Shown here piece after piece: positions 49,801 through 60,457 of a DNA stretch of 64,000 bases. The stretch covers positions 2,304,994-2,368,993 of the forward strand of contig NC_049995.1 of assembly GCF_000003815.2 (NCBI RefSeq), read 5' to 3'. The stretch comes from Branchiostoma floridae. Its lineage: Eukaryota > Chordata > Leptocardii > Amphioxiformes > Branchiostomatidae. The notes below the pieces were generated by a model that saw nothing but the letters and a program-made list of their open reading frames with translations, did not search any database and had not been told where the DNA came from. Positions within the stretch are counted from its first letter, which is position 1, and every line of letters starts with the position of its first letter. A program made the position numbers and the translations under genes.

Positions 49801-52800
49801 TACGAACTCGTAGGGAATCTGACGGATTTTGGAGCAAGCAGACACGCCGTAGAACTTTACGTGCAGGCTAAACTTTGTGTGCCATCGGGCTGTAGATGCC
49901 AGTACGGGCGACGCGCCTGCCCTGTATAGCCAGAACGTTTTCAGAAATACTTGGCGGACATGGCCTCCCAAAAAACGTACGGACAAATGGCACGTACAGT
50001 GGGTTGTGCCCTTAGCTTAAGATCGTATCAAAGCTGGCTAATGAGTACAGCTGGCAGAGGGAGTCATTAGCCACTGGGAACCAAACACACTCCTAGGCCG
50101 GCTTCACTCCTCGGGCATCTTCTGGTACTATCTTATGCTACCGTAGGATCTGCTTGGAGATTAGAAAGTAGCCACAGTCATGACCTCTCTTCTGGGATTA
50201 CTGTAGCAGTGTTATAAGGAAAGGCTTTACACCAGGGGAGTTGCCAAAAATGATCATTTCTACTCAATATGGAACTCTTAACACTCTTTAAGCCTTCAAA
50301 ACCAATGTCCAGTTTTAATTGATGTATTGATTTATACATTTGTATGCAATTAACTTGATAACAAGCACAATCTACATATAGGTAGGTATGTGAAGATAAA
50401 CAATATATAAATGTATCATAACTTTAAAAAGGTAGGTTTTATTGCATTACTCTTTGATATTACAACTATAATATTTTAGATTAGATTTGCAATACCTAGG
50501 TTGTAATTAATGGATTCCTGACTGCAATACAATTGTACAGTATGAAATTATTTATTTCACTTTTAACAGACATTATCGATTAAAGTCAGTATACAACTTG
50601 AATATTCTAAATATTTTCATGTTGAATTGAAATGTGTTTGAGTATGTGTATGAGTACATTTGTATGTATATATTGATGCTTTTGCATGCATTCTTACCTC
50701 TCATTTGTCCATAATGTATGTGGAAGTCTTGCATGCATGTATCTCTCCTTTTCACACTTCACTGCAAAATCATGTGCAGCTAGGCCACACCGTTTTATTG
50801 TCTTGGTTCACAGAAGTCATTACACGACAAGCAAGAGGCTTGGACAAAAGAAATTTTTCACAAAATCTTTTCCATAATACACCTTTCGGCATATAGGGCC
50901 CATCTCCATCTCTATAGCCCTTAGACCAGTTTTGTAAACACTATTAAAAAAATAAATAACAGTATGGGCCAGTCCACTGGTACTGTTGTGTAACTGTTTA
51001 ACTCACTAGATTCACTCTCTGAAAGAGTATATACCAAGCTTCAGGTTCAGACTCTAATAAAATGTATGAGCAATGCAGAATATTCATATTTCTTTGGTGG
51101 CAGATGGTAGGGACTTCATATTGGAGATACTTACCTTGACAAAAGGCAAGTTGAAAGAAACTTTTTATGTGCTATCATGATATTTACCACCTAACCATTT
51201 CATACTTCTTTTAGTACTGGTAGGGAAATATTCTGCATTTTCTAAAAAACTGTTGCCTTTCTAGTAAAATGTTGATCTTAGAGCAGGGCTTTAGCCAGCT
51301 CGAAATTTTTTTCCGTCAGCCAATTACAATCGTCGCGAAAACCGCGAAAATTAATTAGAAGGACTGAACTGAGACCTTGAAAAACGGGTTTTAATGATAT
51401 TATCGTATGCGAAAGGGTGCCGACACACATTGTCAACAATCATAACAATAGCAAAACAAACAAGTGTGTGGCTTTTACGGCTGTGGACGGCGTCCCCAAG
51501 CCGCCTGCAGCTTCCACCAAGGATTTTTGTCCGTCAAGGTTGACGGATTGGTTTTAAGATTTTTCCGTCAGACGCAGCACATTTCCGTCAATTAACGGAA
51601 AAACGGACGCTGGCTAGACCCCTGTCTTAGAGCTTTGCTTGATAATTCTTTTCAGATATCAGGACCAACGAATTGAAATGGTGTGGCCTAACGCTGGCAT
51701 GCATGGTTACAGCATCACAGCTATAATGCATGAGAAGTGGGGCAAGGATATTTCATTTGTTTTTCCATATGATTTTTATCATATTTTCACACCCGTTCTG
51801 CACCCCCCTCCCCATTTCTGTTCCTTTGTGTAGTTTTCAGAAAACCAATGACAAATTGGTGGAATGGAAAGAAAAAATGGAGACCTCCGAAACGTGAGTG
51901 CACAGAGTCTTGCCTTAAGAGCTAAGAAATCAAAGAAACATTCTACAGTCGTATTTTCCAAAAAGAAGAACCTTGTAGATGATAATGTAGTGTGGGAAAA
52001 TCTGTCAGTCAAAAGATGAAGGAAACATTTTAAACTTCAATTTTACTGTAAAACTTGCTCCAAATAGAAATTTAACTAATGATTATTACTAGTATAATAT
52101 AGCATTAGCAAAATCTTCTCTACAGTCGGTATCTGGAAAGTCACTTCATAAAAACATTAAAATTTGCACATTTTACTCTCAATTTTGCACCACGATTGCA
52201 GTGTCATTTTATTTCATCATACAAATTTCAAACTCTTGTTGCATTTTTTAAGGAAGTTTTTACATTCATCTTTTAAGGGTTGCATGACATTTTCCACTAC
52301 ATGTCGACATGTATTTGAAATTTTTCGTATGCATGGAGACTACATGAGTGTTTTTTTACCCATTTTTAGGTCCCAGGTACATTTTGTAGTGTTCAGAAGT
52401 TTTGGGAATGTGTGAACAGTTTGACTGATAGAGGTGGATGAGTGGTCCCATACCTGTCCGACCAACAATTTTCCTGCACTAGCTATCTTCTGCAATTAAG
52501 AGCCTGTCATCTAGTACAATCATAGGACTACCAAACTTTGGTAAAATATTATGACTAACCAAAGGTTAGTGAACAGATTCTAGCCCCTCAACAAGCTCAC
52601 TGGAACCCCAGCCCCAACCACCATTTATTTTGGTCTTTGTGTTTTCTTTTACTTTTACCCCAAACATGTCTGTTGCCTGGTTAACACACCCATCAATTCA
52701 AACTGCAAATAGTTTCATAAATTGTCAGTCAGGCGTTTTCAAACTTGATTCTTTGAAAACAGTTAATATATGTTTCCACTTCCAATACATTACTTCTGTA

Positions 52801-55800
52801 CCGATTGTATTGTCTTCAACATCACAATAACTTTTCTTTCCCTTCTATCCCAAAATCATGTCCTTTTGAAAATAGTGGATTAATAACAGTTTTATAGTAG
52901 TTGACCCTGCATGGCATGACCTGTTTAACCCTTGCCCTTTCACCTCTCTTGCTAACCTTTAACCTCAATGACCCTGGCATCTCAGCCAGATTCGCCTTAT
53001 ATTTCTTTCAGATCAGATTCCAAGTTTGCAACCCGGGATGGTTCCTCTTATTTCTTTCTTGTCTTTTCACATGTCTGAACGTTTTTTCCTCCAACCTTCA
53101 GCTATCAGAAAAGCAAAGAAAATATCGAGAAGGTGAAAACCTCGGAAACGTGAGTGGCGGACATCCCTGTCAAAGTCTTTATGTCCCAAAACTTTTCCTT
53201 TCTGTTTTTTTTTTTCGTTTCAGTACTAACCATTTCATCCATGCATATGCTTTAGTTGGTGTCCAGACTGACGTTTCTGAATTTCTCTTGAAAGGAGAAA
53301 AGGTGGAACTCCTATTATTCTAAATCAAACACAATGTTTAAAAAAAGTTGCCCATGCATCTGTAACATATGCTTAGGGGTGGCACTCATCTCCATTTCTG
53401 TAGCCCTTGGGCCACACATTTGTGCAAGCCACTACAACAGGCCTCAGTTCAGTCTACTGGTAGTGCCTCCCATATCCTTCCTCATTAGTGCTGAGTGCTA
53501 ACCAGAGAAAGCAGCATGTATCATTTCTTAATGTCTTTGGTATGACTCAGCCGGGGAAAGAACTCATGACCCACCGAATGCAAGGCAAACACTCTACCCA
53601 CTCAGCCATTGCACCGGTAGAGCAGAGAAATTTAGAAACGTCTGGAATCATGCAATTCATTTTCTTTTGCTCATTATTTTCCTGTACTCCATGTCATGCA
53701 TGCCACCAAAGCTAGAAGCCCTCCCTTCATATGCTGTGCTACAAATAAGGCAACCTAATAATAATACTGTCAATGAGTCAGAGTTTTACAAGTGCTGCTC
53801 AAAAAAGTTTTCCCACAATCCACTTCCATTCAATGCAGGAGGCTAAAATTGCACACGTTATGATACTAGTAGATTGATTTTCATGTCATCCATAGTATTA
53901 TTGTAGTCTATACAATCTTGCTCTTGCCTGTGCAACCTTGCTTGTTCTTTGTGCTTGTCGAAAAAGAGCTAGGGGAATTTCCGAGTACAATGAACCTGTA
54001 CATAGTGTCTGTCATCTCTGTTATAACCAGTGGAAGACTAGCTCCTCCGTGAGCTAAAACTGGATCCTTTCCTTGCTAAAAAGTTTCTTGGTAAAACAGA
54101 GGAGACCTGAAATACCAAACTATTGCCTGGGTGTATGGATTAACCTGAAGTAAATAACTTACATGTGTAGAAATATGTTTAGACCATCATGTGCAATTTT
54201 AGCATGCTACTTTAACCGGAAATGGTTTGGAAAACTCTTTATTGAACAGTGCTAACCCTCACGATATCTGTCCTGCAAAACTGTTGGTGGGGAAAGTATG
54301 GTGTGGTGTGGTTAGGGCTCTAGCCAGCTCAAAATTTTTTTCCGTCAGCCAATTTCAATCGTCGTGAAAACAGCAAAAATTCATTTTCCCTATGACACTA
54401 CAAAGTAGTTAATGTTGCCATTGAGACCTTGAAAAACAGGTTTTAATGAGATTATCATATGCAAAAGGACGCTGACACACGTTGTCAACAATCATAACAA
54501 TAGCAAAACAAACAGTGTGTGGCTTTTACAGCCGTGGACGGCATCCCCAAGCGGCCTGTAGCTTCCACCAAGGATTTTTGTCCGTCAAGGTTGACGGATT
54601 GGTTTTAAAACGGACGCTGGCTAGAGCCCTGGGTGTGGTGCACTGTGGTGTCTGTGTGAGTGCTGTGGTGTGGTGTTGTGGTGTTGTGTTATGTCCAGTA
54701 TTCATGTAGATAGATGCAGCAAGGAGTTAGGAATCTATTCTAAACATATAACATGGCACATTTGAAATTGTTACTTGACGTTGACTTGCATTGTCTTATC
54801 TATATTTTGTAGTCATATCTATTGTCATGTGTAGCAAGGAATGATTTCAACGTTTTTTATTTTTTTAAATTTTCAACTGAACAGTATAATCTTCTCCGCT
54901 GTCACAGGTACAAGAAGACATCAGAGACCCTGTCTGTTGCCGGCCAGAAGACGGCCCAGGCCTCTGTCGCCGCCTGGCAGTCTGTGTCACGCAAGCTGGG
55001 AGAAGTCAAGTAAATACTCTCTAGATTATTTAGATTGTACATGTTTCTATTCATACTATTCATTCTAAGTAAAATCAGCAACTAGCTTGATACGCATGCT
55101 GTACAATGTATGACTGTCCAAAAAGGTCCCATAAAATACGTGACAGGGCATGGTTTTAATGGCAACTGTAAGGGTTATCATCAAGACCAAAAAGTCTGAA
55201 GTTTTTATATGAAAAATTGATAAGAAATTGAAACTGCGTATCAGAATTAACATTAGAATTGTAGGATTAGAATTAGCATTTTTAAGTGCAGTGGTCATCC
55301 CTACATTTAAATCTATTGAAAATTGTAAACTCTTTTATTCTTTAATGTTACTTTCCCTTTTCAAGGAACTCTCAGTCATTCAAGTCGTTTGAAGAGAAGG
55401 TGGGGAGCACTGTCTCAAACCTTAAGGTAAGCACACTTATTAATTCACCTTGAGAACGAAGTTATGAAATGGATGACTTCTTAGATAATCAACTGTTCCT
55501 CATAACATCATGTCCATGTTTGCAAATTCACATGAAGCAATGTTCTTTTTCTGTTAAAGTCTTAAAGTCAGATATATGAGGATAGATAATTAAAAACAGT
55601 CTTGTAAATGTACATCACTATGTATGTTTACGAAGACCATTGGGTTGTAGAAACTGTACATTATATTATACCCTCTCCTACTTAAAAGTTTGTTTGGCTT
55701 ATTCCTTTAGAACAGCAAATACATGTAAGTCCATGATGCCCACTTTTACTACGGATTTTGTTTGCTAATCTTTGAATAAGGAGTTAGTTGTTTTGTTTCC

Positions 55801-58800
55801 AATTCATTTTCTTGCCCAGTATCCAAAATTTTCACTGACCATCACACATTTTTATCCGTTCTAAATTGAATTTCACATTTTTATGATTCTAGATTATGGT
55901 AGTTTGCTTCCTTATTTTGTTATGCTTACATAAATACAAAGATAGTTTATTTTTAAGTTTCAAAAGCTTAGTTAATGCAGTTTGCATAAATGTTGACTTC
56001 TGCTGGGTTTGAGGATTTTCTTGGTGCTGGTTTATTATATACTGTCTCGTGCTGAGTTTCTTCTTTTTTTTCTTTTTTCCTTATTTCTCCACTGCGTGGT
56101 TTCTGTTGGTGTGGGATTTTGTTGCAGACCACAACTATGGGTTACATGTACGGGCCTAATTTTACTTACGTGTAGGTAGCAGTCACTTCTGTTTCTGCAT
56201 GTGGTTCTTTCTACAGGTTCTTTTTTCTCAATTTTCTTTGTCAAACAGGGAGGGAAATGTTAGGGATGGAGGAGGAAGTATTGGGAAGGGGACGTACAAA
56301 AAAGTTGAATGAAACATAGATGAAAAAGTTCATTGTTCACCCCCCATAAGGCTTGTTTCTTTACTTTTTGACAACACCACAGGGGCAGAGATTTTCTTTT
56401 GTATATTTTGCTGTAACACATCTTGATTTTGTACCCTTTGTTTGATACTGCTACTAGTGCTACTTTTACTGCCCTCATCTTCACCTGTCTTTTTGCACCA
56501 TCAAGATCAATCTGCAATTTACATTAAAATTATCATAATTTACAAATAATTGGTCAATTTTTTAACCTCACCTTTTTGAAGTTCAATATATACAACGGAT
56601 AAGGAAAAATCAAATGTGGGTACTATTGTTACACTGATGTAATGTTTTGTACCAATACTTTCCACACATTCCCAACATCCTTCCTTCCCTGTCCCCAAAA
56701 GTGCAACTCTTTAAGTGAAATTGTTAATTCTGAACATGTTTTGAACTATTTTTACCACTTAACAGTTTAATGGTATGTGGAGATTAGTTTGTCCTGATAT
56801 ATGTCAGATTTGTAGTTTAGGATTCATTCATGTTTGCCATTTCTGTGCAATGAACTGCTCTGTATTCCATGTATAACTGTGCTGCATGAGTGTGTCTTTG
56901 TATGAGTGTATGTTTTGGAAATGCTTAGATAAAACAATGTTATTGTTTCTCCCTTCCTCTTCTTCAAACCAAATGTTTAAGAAAGAGATGTTGTGAGAAA
57001 CACTGCATTGTTTTATCAAATGTTACCAAGTCCCATCCTAACAGAGCAACGTTCAATTTATCCCAAAGGGATTTGATTTTGTGATTTTGGCAGAAAATTG
57101 CTCCAGATTTAATGCATTGATTTCAAAATGGATTTTGACAAGGATGAAGAAAGCTGAAGACTTTTTGCAGTTTACTTGAGATCTTAGACTAATTCTTTTG
57201 TTTCCGCCGTTTTCTTCCAGGCCAATGCCGTCGGGGTACGTTAAAGATGCTTTTTTAATAATAAAAATAACATTCATGTTTTACCACTCAGTTTCAGCAT
57301 GGCCTGAATGCTCTAATTTATATTTTCAATTTCTTTTTAGCCTTTTGTACGTCAATGTTTCAGACATGCTTGAAATATGTTTATGGACCAATACCAACAT
57401 TTTACTTGCATGAGTGAAAAAAGTTGCTATCATCTCTTAAAAGGCATGAAAAACTAATCAAACAGCATTGATTTTTGTCATATGTGCAATATTTTTTTAT
57501 AACACAGACCAACTAGTGTGCTAACAAATAAGATATTTTCTTTGTCAAATTTGGCATTAACATCTTTTGATTTGGATATGAGATTTACATGATATGATAA
57601 AGGTTGAACAAATGCAAAACGTAAACAGTATTGCAACTGTCTGGATGAGGCTTGCATGATCAACCTGGTTTTATGGATGACATCCTCTCTGGCAACTGTT
57701 TTATAGTAAATCATACACATGAATTTTTTATGTAATATGTGATCAGGCATTTACATTGTAGCAATGAAACTTAAAATGTATACGGACTGTTTTTACCTCA
57801 ATATTGGTATTAGCATTTTTCTTTTTGAATTTTGTGCTACAATACAAGATGATACAATACTTAGTTGATACAAGGAAGCAATCATTGCAGCATGCTATTT
57901 CCTATGTGTGGAAAAATGTAAGAAATTCTGAACTATTTTCATGATGTGACATTTTTCAACTACTGGTAGTACAGATCCAAAACTATTACAAAATCAATAC
58001 AGATGTCATCCACAAAATTAGGTTCATGGCTGGTATTGTTGTATGTATTCTGTGGAGGGCTGACATCAGGGTTCTAGCATGTGTATGGACCAACATGACG
58101 TAATTTGCATATATTCCAATTCTAAGAATTTACTTCTGGAGCAATATCCGATTGAATATATCAACCTCCAAACTGACCAAAAAATCCTTCTAATTACATG
58201 TGGTGTTCAAAGAAGATAGTTTCCTCATGGGTACCCTTAAGATACAAACTTTTCACCCTTCATTTTCAAAATCTCCTTACCATGGAAGGGCCAGGACTCT
58301 TGCCTGGTATCCAGTCGTATTATAACTCCTGAGTCTCTTCTGTCCTCTCCGCAAATACAGACAGAAGAGACAGGGAGCTATAATACTGCTGGATACCAGA
58401 CTACAAAGACTCTGTTTGATCAGTTCGCTGTCTTGCCATTACCATTATGCTAAAATTAAGTAAATTAAGATCCTTGCTAGAACCCTGACTGTTGTACGTA
58501 TTTGGTGGAGGGCTGACGTTGTGTGTCCCGCATGTGCCCTTTACTGAGCGTGTGTCGTGTTGTTTCTGACACGCCCAGGCCGGCATGATGTATGTTCTGC
58601 CTGAAGGTTTCCCTTTCTTTTTTGCCATCACTGACACGCAGAAGGGACGTAGGCTAACCTGGGTGAGGTATTAGCGTTGTATGTACCATACTTAACATCA
58701 ACTTCTGTGCATGGGTGTGTGTTCATGTGTCTCTCTTTCCTGTACGCTTTGTTGCAACAGATTCCAGTTGAATAACTTTGACCTGGACAAAAGAAAGTTC

Positions 58801-60457
58801 CAAACAACAAGAAGTTATCAGGAAAATCAGAATATTTCACATATGCACCGTTTGGTGTCTAGGGCAGTGCCCATCTCCATTTCTGTAGCCCTTGGGCCAC
58901 ACAGTAATACAAGGACTGCGACAGTGAACTAGTCCACTGTTTGTATACGTAGTGTGCGATAGTGCTCAGTAGAGAAAGTAGTGTGTTAAGTATTAAAATC
59001 TTGCAGAAAATTGCAATCATACTTTGTTGTAAGAATTTCAAAATTAACATGAAGAAATTAAGATGAAAATTATGTCTCTGTAATTTTTGTCAAAGACATT
59101 GATTCAAGGTCAAGGTCGCACAGAACAACTGGAATTTAGCTTTTCAACTTGGTCCAGTCTAGTTTTATGTGCTGTTCAACTGTTTATGGATTGGACCATG
59201 TTGAGAGTGGATTGTACTTTTTGTTTGGTGAATAAGGAACCGAAGGTGCTTTAACATCAACATGGTGTTTTGCATGGTGTTTTGCTGGGTTTTGGTGGTA
59301 TTTGTATAGAGAAAGTTTAGCTTGCTCAACAAGTATTTATGTATATATCTTGTGAAGTTTTTATTGTCTGAAAGTGTAGAAATACTGTCCAGAAATGGTG
59401 AAGAGAGGTTTGACTTCGAATTTTGGATTAAAAAAAGGACATGTATTTAGGACTCTTTTGACAAATCTTTGGTTCCTTACAATGTTTACACGTCGTATAA
59501 TAATCTTTGTCTGGTGTCACTTCTTTCTGCATGGATCCGTGATAAACCTCAGAACTATGCAAATGCTAGCATGCCATGTGTTTGGTGATGCCTCAGGGGC
59601 TAGCCTAATAGTTTATAAATGTTTCTTTTGCAAGTCTAGTGTCTTTTTGTTGTCTAGTGTCTGTTTTTGTGTGTACTGTACAATGTAGCTTGTGTTTGTG
59701 ACTTATTGTCATTTAGGTAATATGCTTCATGAAGATCTGTATGAAATATACACATAGATGCACAGGTCATCAACAATCTTTACACTTATATCTTTTAGCT
59801 TTCTTTTGATAGTAAAAAATGTCTTTCAAAATTTCAAAATTCATTCTTTGACATGCTGGAAAAAGAGCCACCATTTTAGAAAAGGAAGCTTGTCATTCAG
59901 ATCTTAAATGGCCAATACAGTTACCGTTCAATAAAGCATGAAAGGATGCAAGAACACAGAAACGGTCGTCGTGAGTTTGTCTCCTCCAAACATCGTGATA
60001 GTTCCTTTGCTCTGAACTCTTCTATCAAAAAACAAAGAAGCATGTCATACAGATCTTCATGGCCAATACAAACATTTAATAGAGCATGAACGGATGCAAG
60101 AACACAGAAACAGTCTTCGGTTGTTTGACTTCCACAGTGATAGTTCCTGTGCTCTCAACTCTTCTGTATTTCCGCAGTCGAAAAGCAAAGAAAGCATGCA
60201 TGTCATACAGATCTTCCTGGCCAATACAAACCGTTAATAGAGCATGAATGGATGCAAGAACACAGAAACAGTTGTTTGACTCCCACAGTGATAGTTCCTT
60301 TGCTCTCAACTCTTCTGTATTTCCGCAGTCGAAAGTGACGTCGCCACGCGAGCCCAAGCCAACCTTCGAGGACGTTCTCAACAGCACGGCGAACGCAGAC
60401 AAGGAAGACGAGTCCCAAAACGCCCCCCCTCTTCCTGAAGAGAAGGTGCCCCTTTAA
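31866..60457 (+). CDS. TPD52-family protein (tumor protein D52-like)
   Basis: Coiled-coil cytosolic protein; vertebrate members are linked to vesicle and lipid-droplet trafficking and dimerise through the coiled coil. Exons: 1a 31866-31926 (MDGTTPPTRPDSLYPDVTKP), 2 35031-35096, [alternative 1b 46378-46768], 3 47745-47881, 4 49513-49661, 5a 51834-51893, 5b 53102-53149, 6 54908-55009, 7 55366-55426, last 60329-60457. Phases agree at every junction: exons 1a, 2 and 1b end in phase 1; exon 3 in 0; 4, 5a, 5b and 6 in 2; 7 in 0. Family signatures: DEQEKEQIRAELQK and EEEIKTLRQVLASKEKAAADLKRRLGI (coiled coil), YKKTSETLSVAGQKT, FKSFEEKVGSTVSNLK, and a C-terminus with EDVLNSTANA that parallels GEVLNSAANA of human TPD52. 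The isoform 1a-2-3-4-5a-6-7-last would have about 254 residues. Introns are large and filled with transposons. Confidence 0.92.
32035..35030 (+). other. TPD52 intron 1: mostly unique AT-rich DNA with SINE remnants
   Basis: No exon is supported here. Two remnants are visible: about 33180-33320, minus strand, with a perfect box B (GGGTTCGAATCCT), a tRNA-derived element; and 34325-34460, with the same body as the SINE at 25917-26100. Confidence 0.5.
36589..36956. mobile_element. CAGGG-TIR element rich in GTGCACCC motifs
   Basis: CAGGGCTCGAAAT ... ATTTCGAGCCCTG, flanked by CAGTG on both sides (36584-36588 and 36957-36961), a 5-bp direct repeat. Near both ends the motif GTGCACCC recurs many times. 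A degraded right end of the same family is at about 38882-38965. No transposase frame. Confidence 0.7.
38180..38600. repeat. Three tandem ~140-bp repeats
   Basis: The blocks CTTTAACTTTCCTACC, GTGCATGGACTACA and GTGCAAAACAT(A/G)TTTTTAGA recur with starts near 38188, 38331 and 38470. They lie in a TPD52 intron and are followed by a degraded copy of the hairpin MITE at about 38593-38696. Confidence 0.75.
39497..41391. mobile_element. 1.9-kb CAGGG-TIR DNA transposon, non-autonomous
   Basis: CAGGGTTCTAGCTAG ... CTAGCTAGAACCCTG, flanked by GTATT on both sides (39492-39496 and 41392-41396). Subterminal GCGTAGCGG-type repeats at the right and GAAGCGCCCGA-type at the left. Frames inside are short and I recognise no transposase. 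Confidence 0.7.
41964..42319. mobile_element. Harbinger-type MITE with TTA target duplication
   Basis: GGCCACACCAAGCTAATTTC ... AATTGGTGTGGCC flanked by TTA on both sides (41961-41963 and 42320-42322). TTA duplications are typical of PIF/Harbinger elements. A larger, degraded relative spans 50783-51688. Confidence 0.75.
42320..46200 (+). other. TPD52 intron, no supported feature
   Basis: AT-rich sequence. The longest frame (43808-44089, 93 codons) matches no family I know and lacks splice context. No RNA gene or clear repeat family is visible. Confidence 0.4.
46353..46391 (+). promoter_or_regulatory. Short upstream ORF overlapping the exon 1b start
   Basis: An ATG at 46353 opens a 12-codon frame that stops at 46391, overlapping the exon 1b start at 46378 in another frame. 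If the exon 1b transcript begins upstream of it, this uORF could limit translation of the long isoform. Confidence 0.45.
46378..46768 (+). CDS. TPD52-like alternative first exon 1b (long N-terminus)
   Basis: The exon encodes 130 codons plus one base and is spliced in phase 1 to exon 3 (47745), the same phase as exon 2. The start is MEGFEEDSF. The segment is acidic and Ser/Thr/Pro-rich with likely disordered character (SPSRTKKSPAKTPP). Near its end is the sequence EYASPFDF followed after seven residues by NYLFLMPD. Human TPD52 long form (PrLZ) has DYQSPFDF and SYLYLSP in the same order just before the shared region, as I recall it. I infer that this is the orthologous alternative first exon with its own promoter. 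The donor AAG|GTGAGG is strong. Reading through gives a stop at 46828. Confidence 0.8.
47745..47881 (+). CDS. TPD52-like first exon shared by both N-termini
   Basis: Both starts splice into this exon (phase 1). It encodes acidic DEHTYDNRDSAYSTPDPTQ and then the beginning of the coiled coil, DEQEKEQIRAELQK. An N run of 100 at 47374-47473 lies in the preceding intron. Confidence 0.88.
48032..48461. mobile_element. TIR element with 9-bp target duplication (Mutator-like)
   Basis: TAGCCTGTGTACCATCCGGA ... TCCGGATGGTACCCAGGCTA, flanked by AGAAGTGTG on both sides (48023-48031 and 48462-48470). A duplication of about 9 bp fits MULE elements. No transposase frame. Lies in TPD52 intron 3. Confidence 0.7.
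48890..49289 (+). pseudogene. Non-LTR reverse transcriptase C-terminal remnant and Penelope-like fragment
   Basis: The frame at 49008-49286 reads ELCRTYASSLWKSPIYRNWL, PPCRGQISGRVTRSSNRL and FKRSPINYMVSLLN. This resembles the C-terminal tails of CR1/L2-like non-LTR retrotransposon proteins as I know them. The block 48911-48940 (minus strand GGATCAG ... CTGATCGAAAG) resembles Penelope-type junction sequence. Strongly 5' truncated, so not functional. Confidence 0.5.
49702..50017. mobile_element. Harbinger-like MITE with TAA target duplication
   Basis: AGCTAAGGGCACAACCC ... GGGTTGTGCCCTTAGCT flanked by TAA (49699-49701 and 50018-50020). The interior is rich in ACGT-containing words such as TACGTGC. 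It begins 40 bp after TPD52 exon 4. Confidence 0.75.
50783..51688. mobile_element. Large GGCCACACC-TIR element with nested insertions
   Basis: GGCCACACCGTTTTATTG ... AAATGGTGTGGCC, the same ends as the MITE at 41964-42319. It contains a SINE fragment (about 50897-51000) and the hAT-like element at 51284-51624, so it is the oldest of the three insertions. Confidence 0.55.
51284..51624. mobile_element. hAT-like MITE, 8-bp target duplication
   Basis: CAGGGCTTTAGCCAGC ... GCTGGCTAGACCCCTG flanked by TCTTAGAG on both sides (51276-51283 and 51625-51632). Ends and duplication length fit hAT elements. A second copy is at 54313-54631. Confidence 0.85.
51834..51893 (+). CDS. TPD52-like alternative exon 5a
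   Basis: A 60-nt exon, phase 2 in and out, encoding FQKTNDKLVEWKEKMETSE. It parallels the segment KTSEKLGEWNEKVTQS of vertebrate TPD52L2 as I recall it. It ends TCCGAAAC|GTGAGTG, nearly identical to the end of exon 5b. Confidence 0.82.
53102..53149 (+). CDS. TPD52-like alternative exon 5b
   Basis: A 48-nt exon, phase 2 in and out, encoding YQKSKENIEKVKTSE. It ends TCGGAAAC|GTGAGTG. It is a tandem relative of exon 5a. Use of 5a, 5b, both or neither would all keep the frame into exon 6. Confidence 0.8.
53341..53617 (-). mobile_element. tRNA-derived SINE, reverse copy
   Basis: The reverse complement matches 2837-3126 through most of its length, including the box A and box B region at 53560-53617 and the body. 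It lies just downstream of exon 5b. Confidence 0.75.
54313..54631. mobile_element. hAT-like MITE, second copy
   Basis: TAGGGCTCTAGCCAGC ... GCTGGCTAGAGCCCTG flanked by GGTGTGGT on both sides (54305-54312 and 54632-54639). The interior is clearly related to 51284-51624 (CGTCAGCCAAT, CGTCAAGGTTGACGG). Confidence 0.85.
56128..56175 (+). CDS. Candidate alternative terminal exon of TPD52-like gene
   Basis: After the acceptor TTTTGTTGCAG, in the phase left by exon 7, the sequence encodes TTTMGYMYGPNFTYV and a stop at 56173-56175. If used, it would end the protein early with this 15-residue tail. Support is only from splice signal and phase. Confidence 0.35.
   Translation, partial: TTTMGYMYGPNFTYV
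57221..57235 (+). CDS. Candidate 15-nt microexon of TPD52-like gene
   Basis: GCCAATGCCGTCGGG lies between a strong acceptor (TTTTCTTCCAG) and a donor (GTACGT). It encodes ANAVG, is phase 0 on both sides, and fits between exon 7 (NLK) and the last exon (SKV) without changing the frame. Confidence 0.55.
58305..58398. mobile_element. Palindromic MITE, second copy
   Basis: TGGTATCCAGTCGTATTATA ... CTGCTGGATACCA. Same family as 12968-13065. Lies in the TPD52 intron before the candidate exon at 58579. Confidence 0.75.
58579..58662 (+). CDS. Candidate 84-nt cassette exon of TPD52-like gene
   Basis: Acceptor GACACGCCCAG, donor TGG|GTGAGG, phase 0 on both sides, 28 open codons (AGMMYVLPEGF, then hydrophobic PFFFAI, then TDTQKGRRLTW). 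Composition is unlike the rest of the family, so I hold this as a possibility only. Confidence 0.35.
59886..60328 (+). repeat. Three tandem ~155-bp repeats that duplicate the last acceptor
   Basis: The block TGTCAT(A/T)CAGATCTTC ... GGCCAATACA ... GATGCAAGAACACAGAAAC recurs near 59891, 60043 and 60201. Copies two and three both end in ACTCTTCTGTATTTCCGCAG followed by TCGAAA. The first of these acceptors (exon start 60178) leads to a stop at 60235-60237; the second (60329) opens the true last exon. In the first copy the acceptor part is lost. Confidence 0.85.

Noticed and set aside
51654-51680. Third exon 5-like sequence (TTTTCAG, ATATCAGGACC)
   Set aside because: It is the inner part of the right TIR of the 50783-51688 element; the same bases occur beside GGTGTGGCC at 42311.
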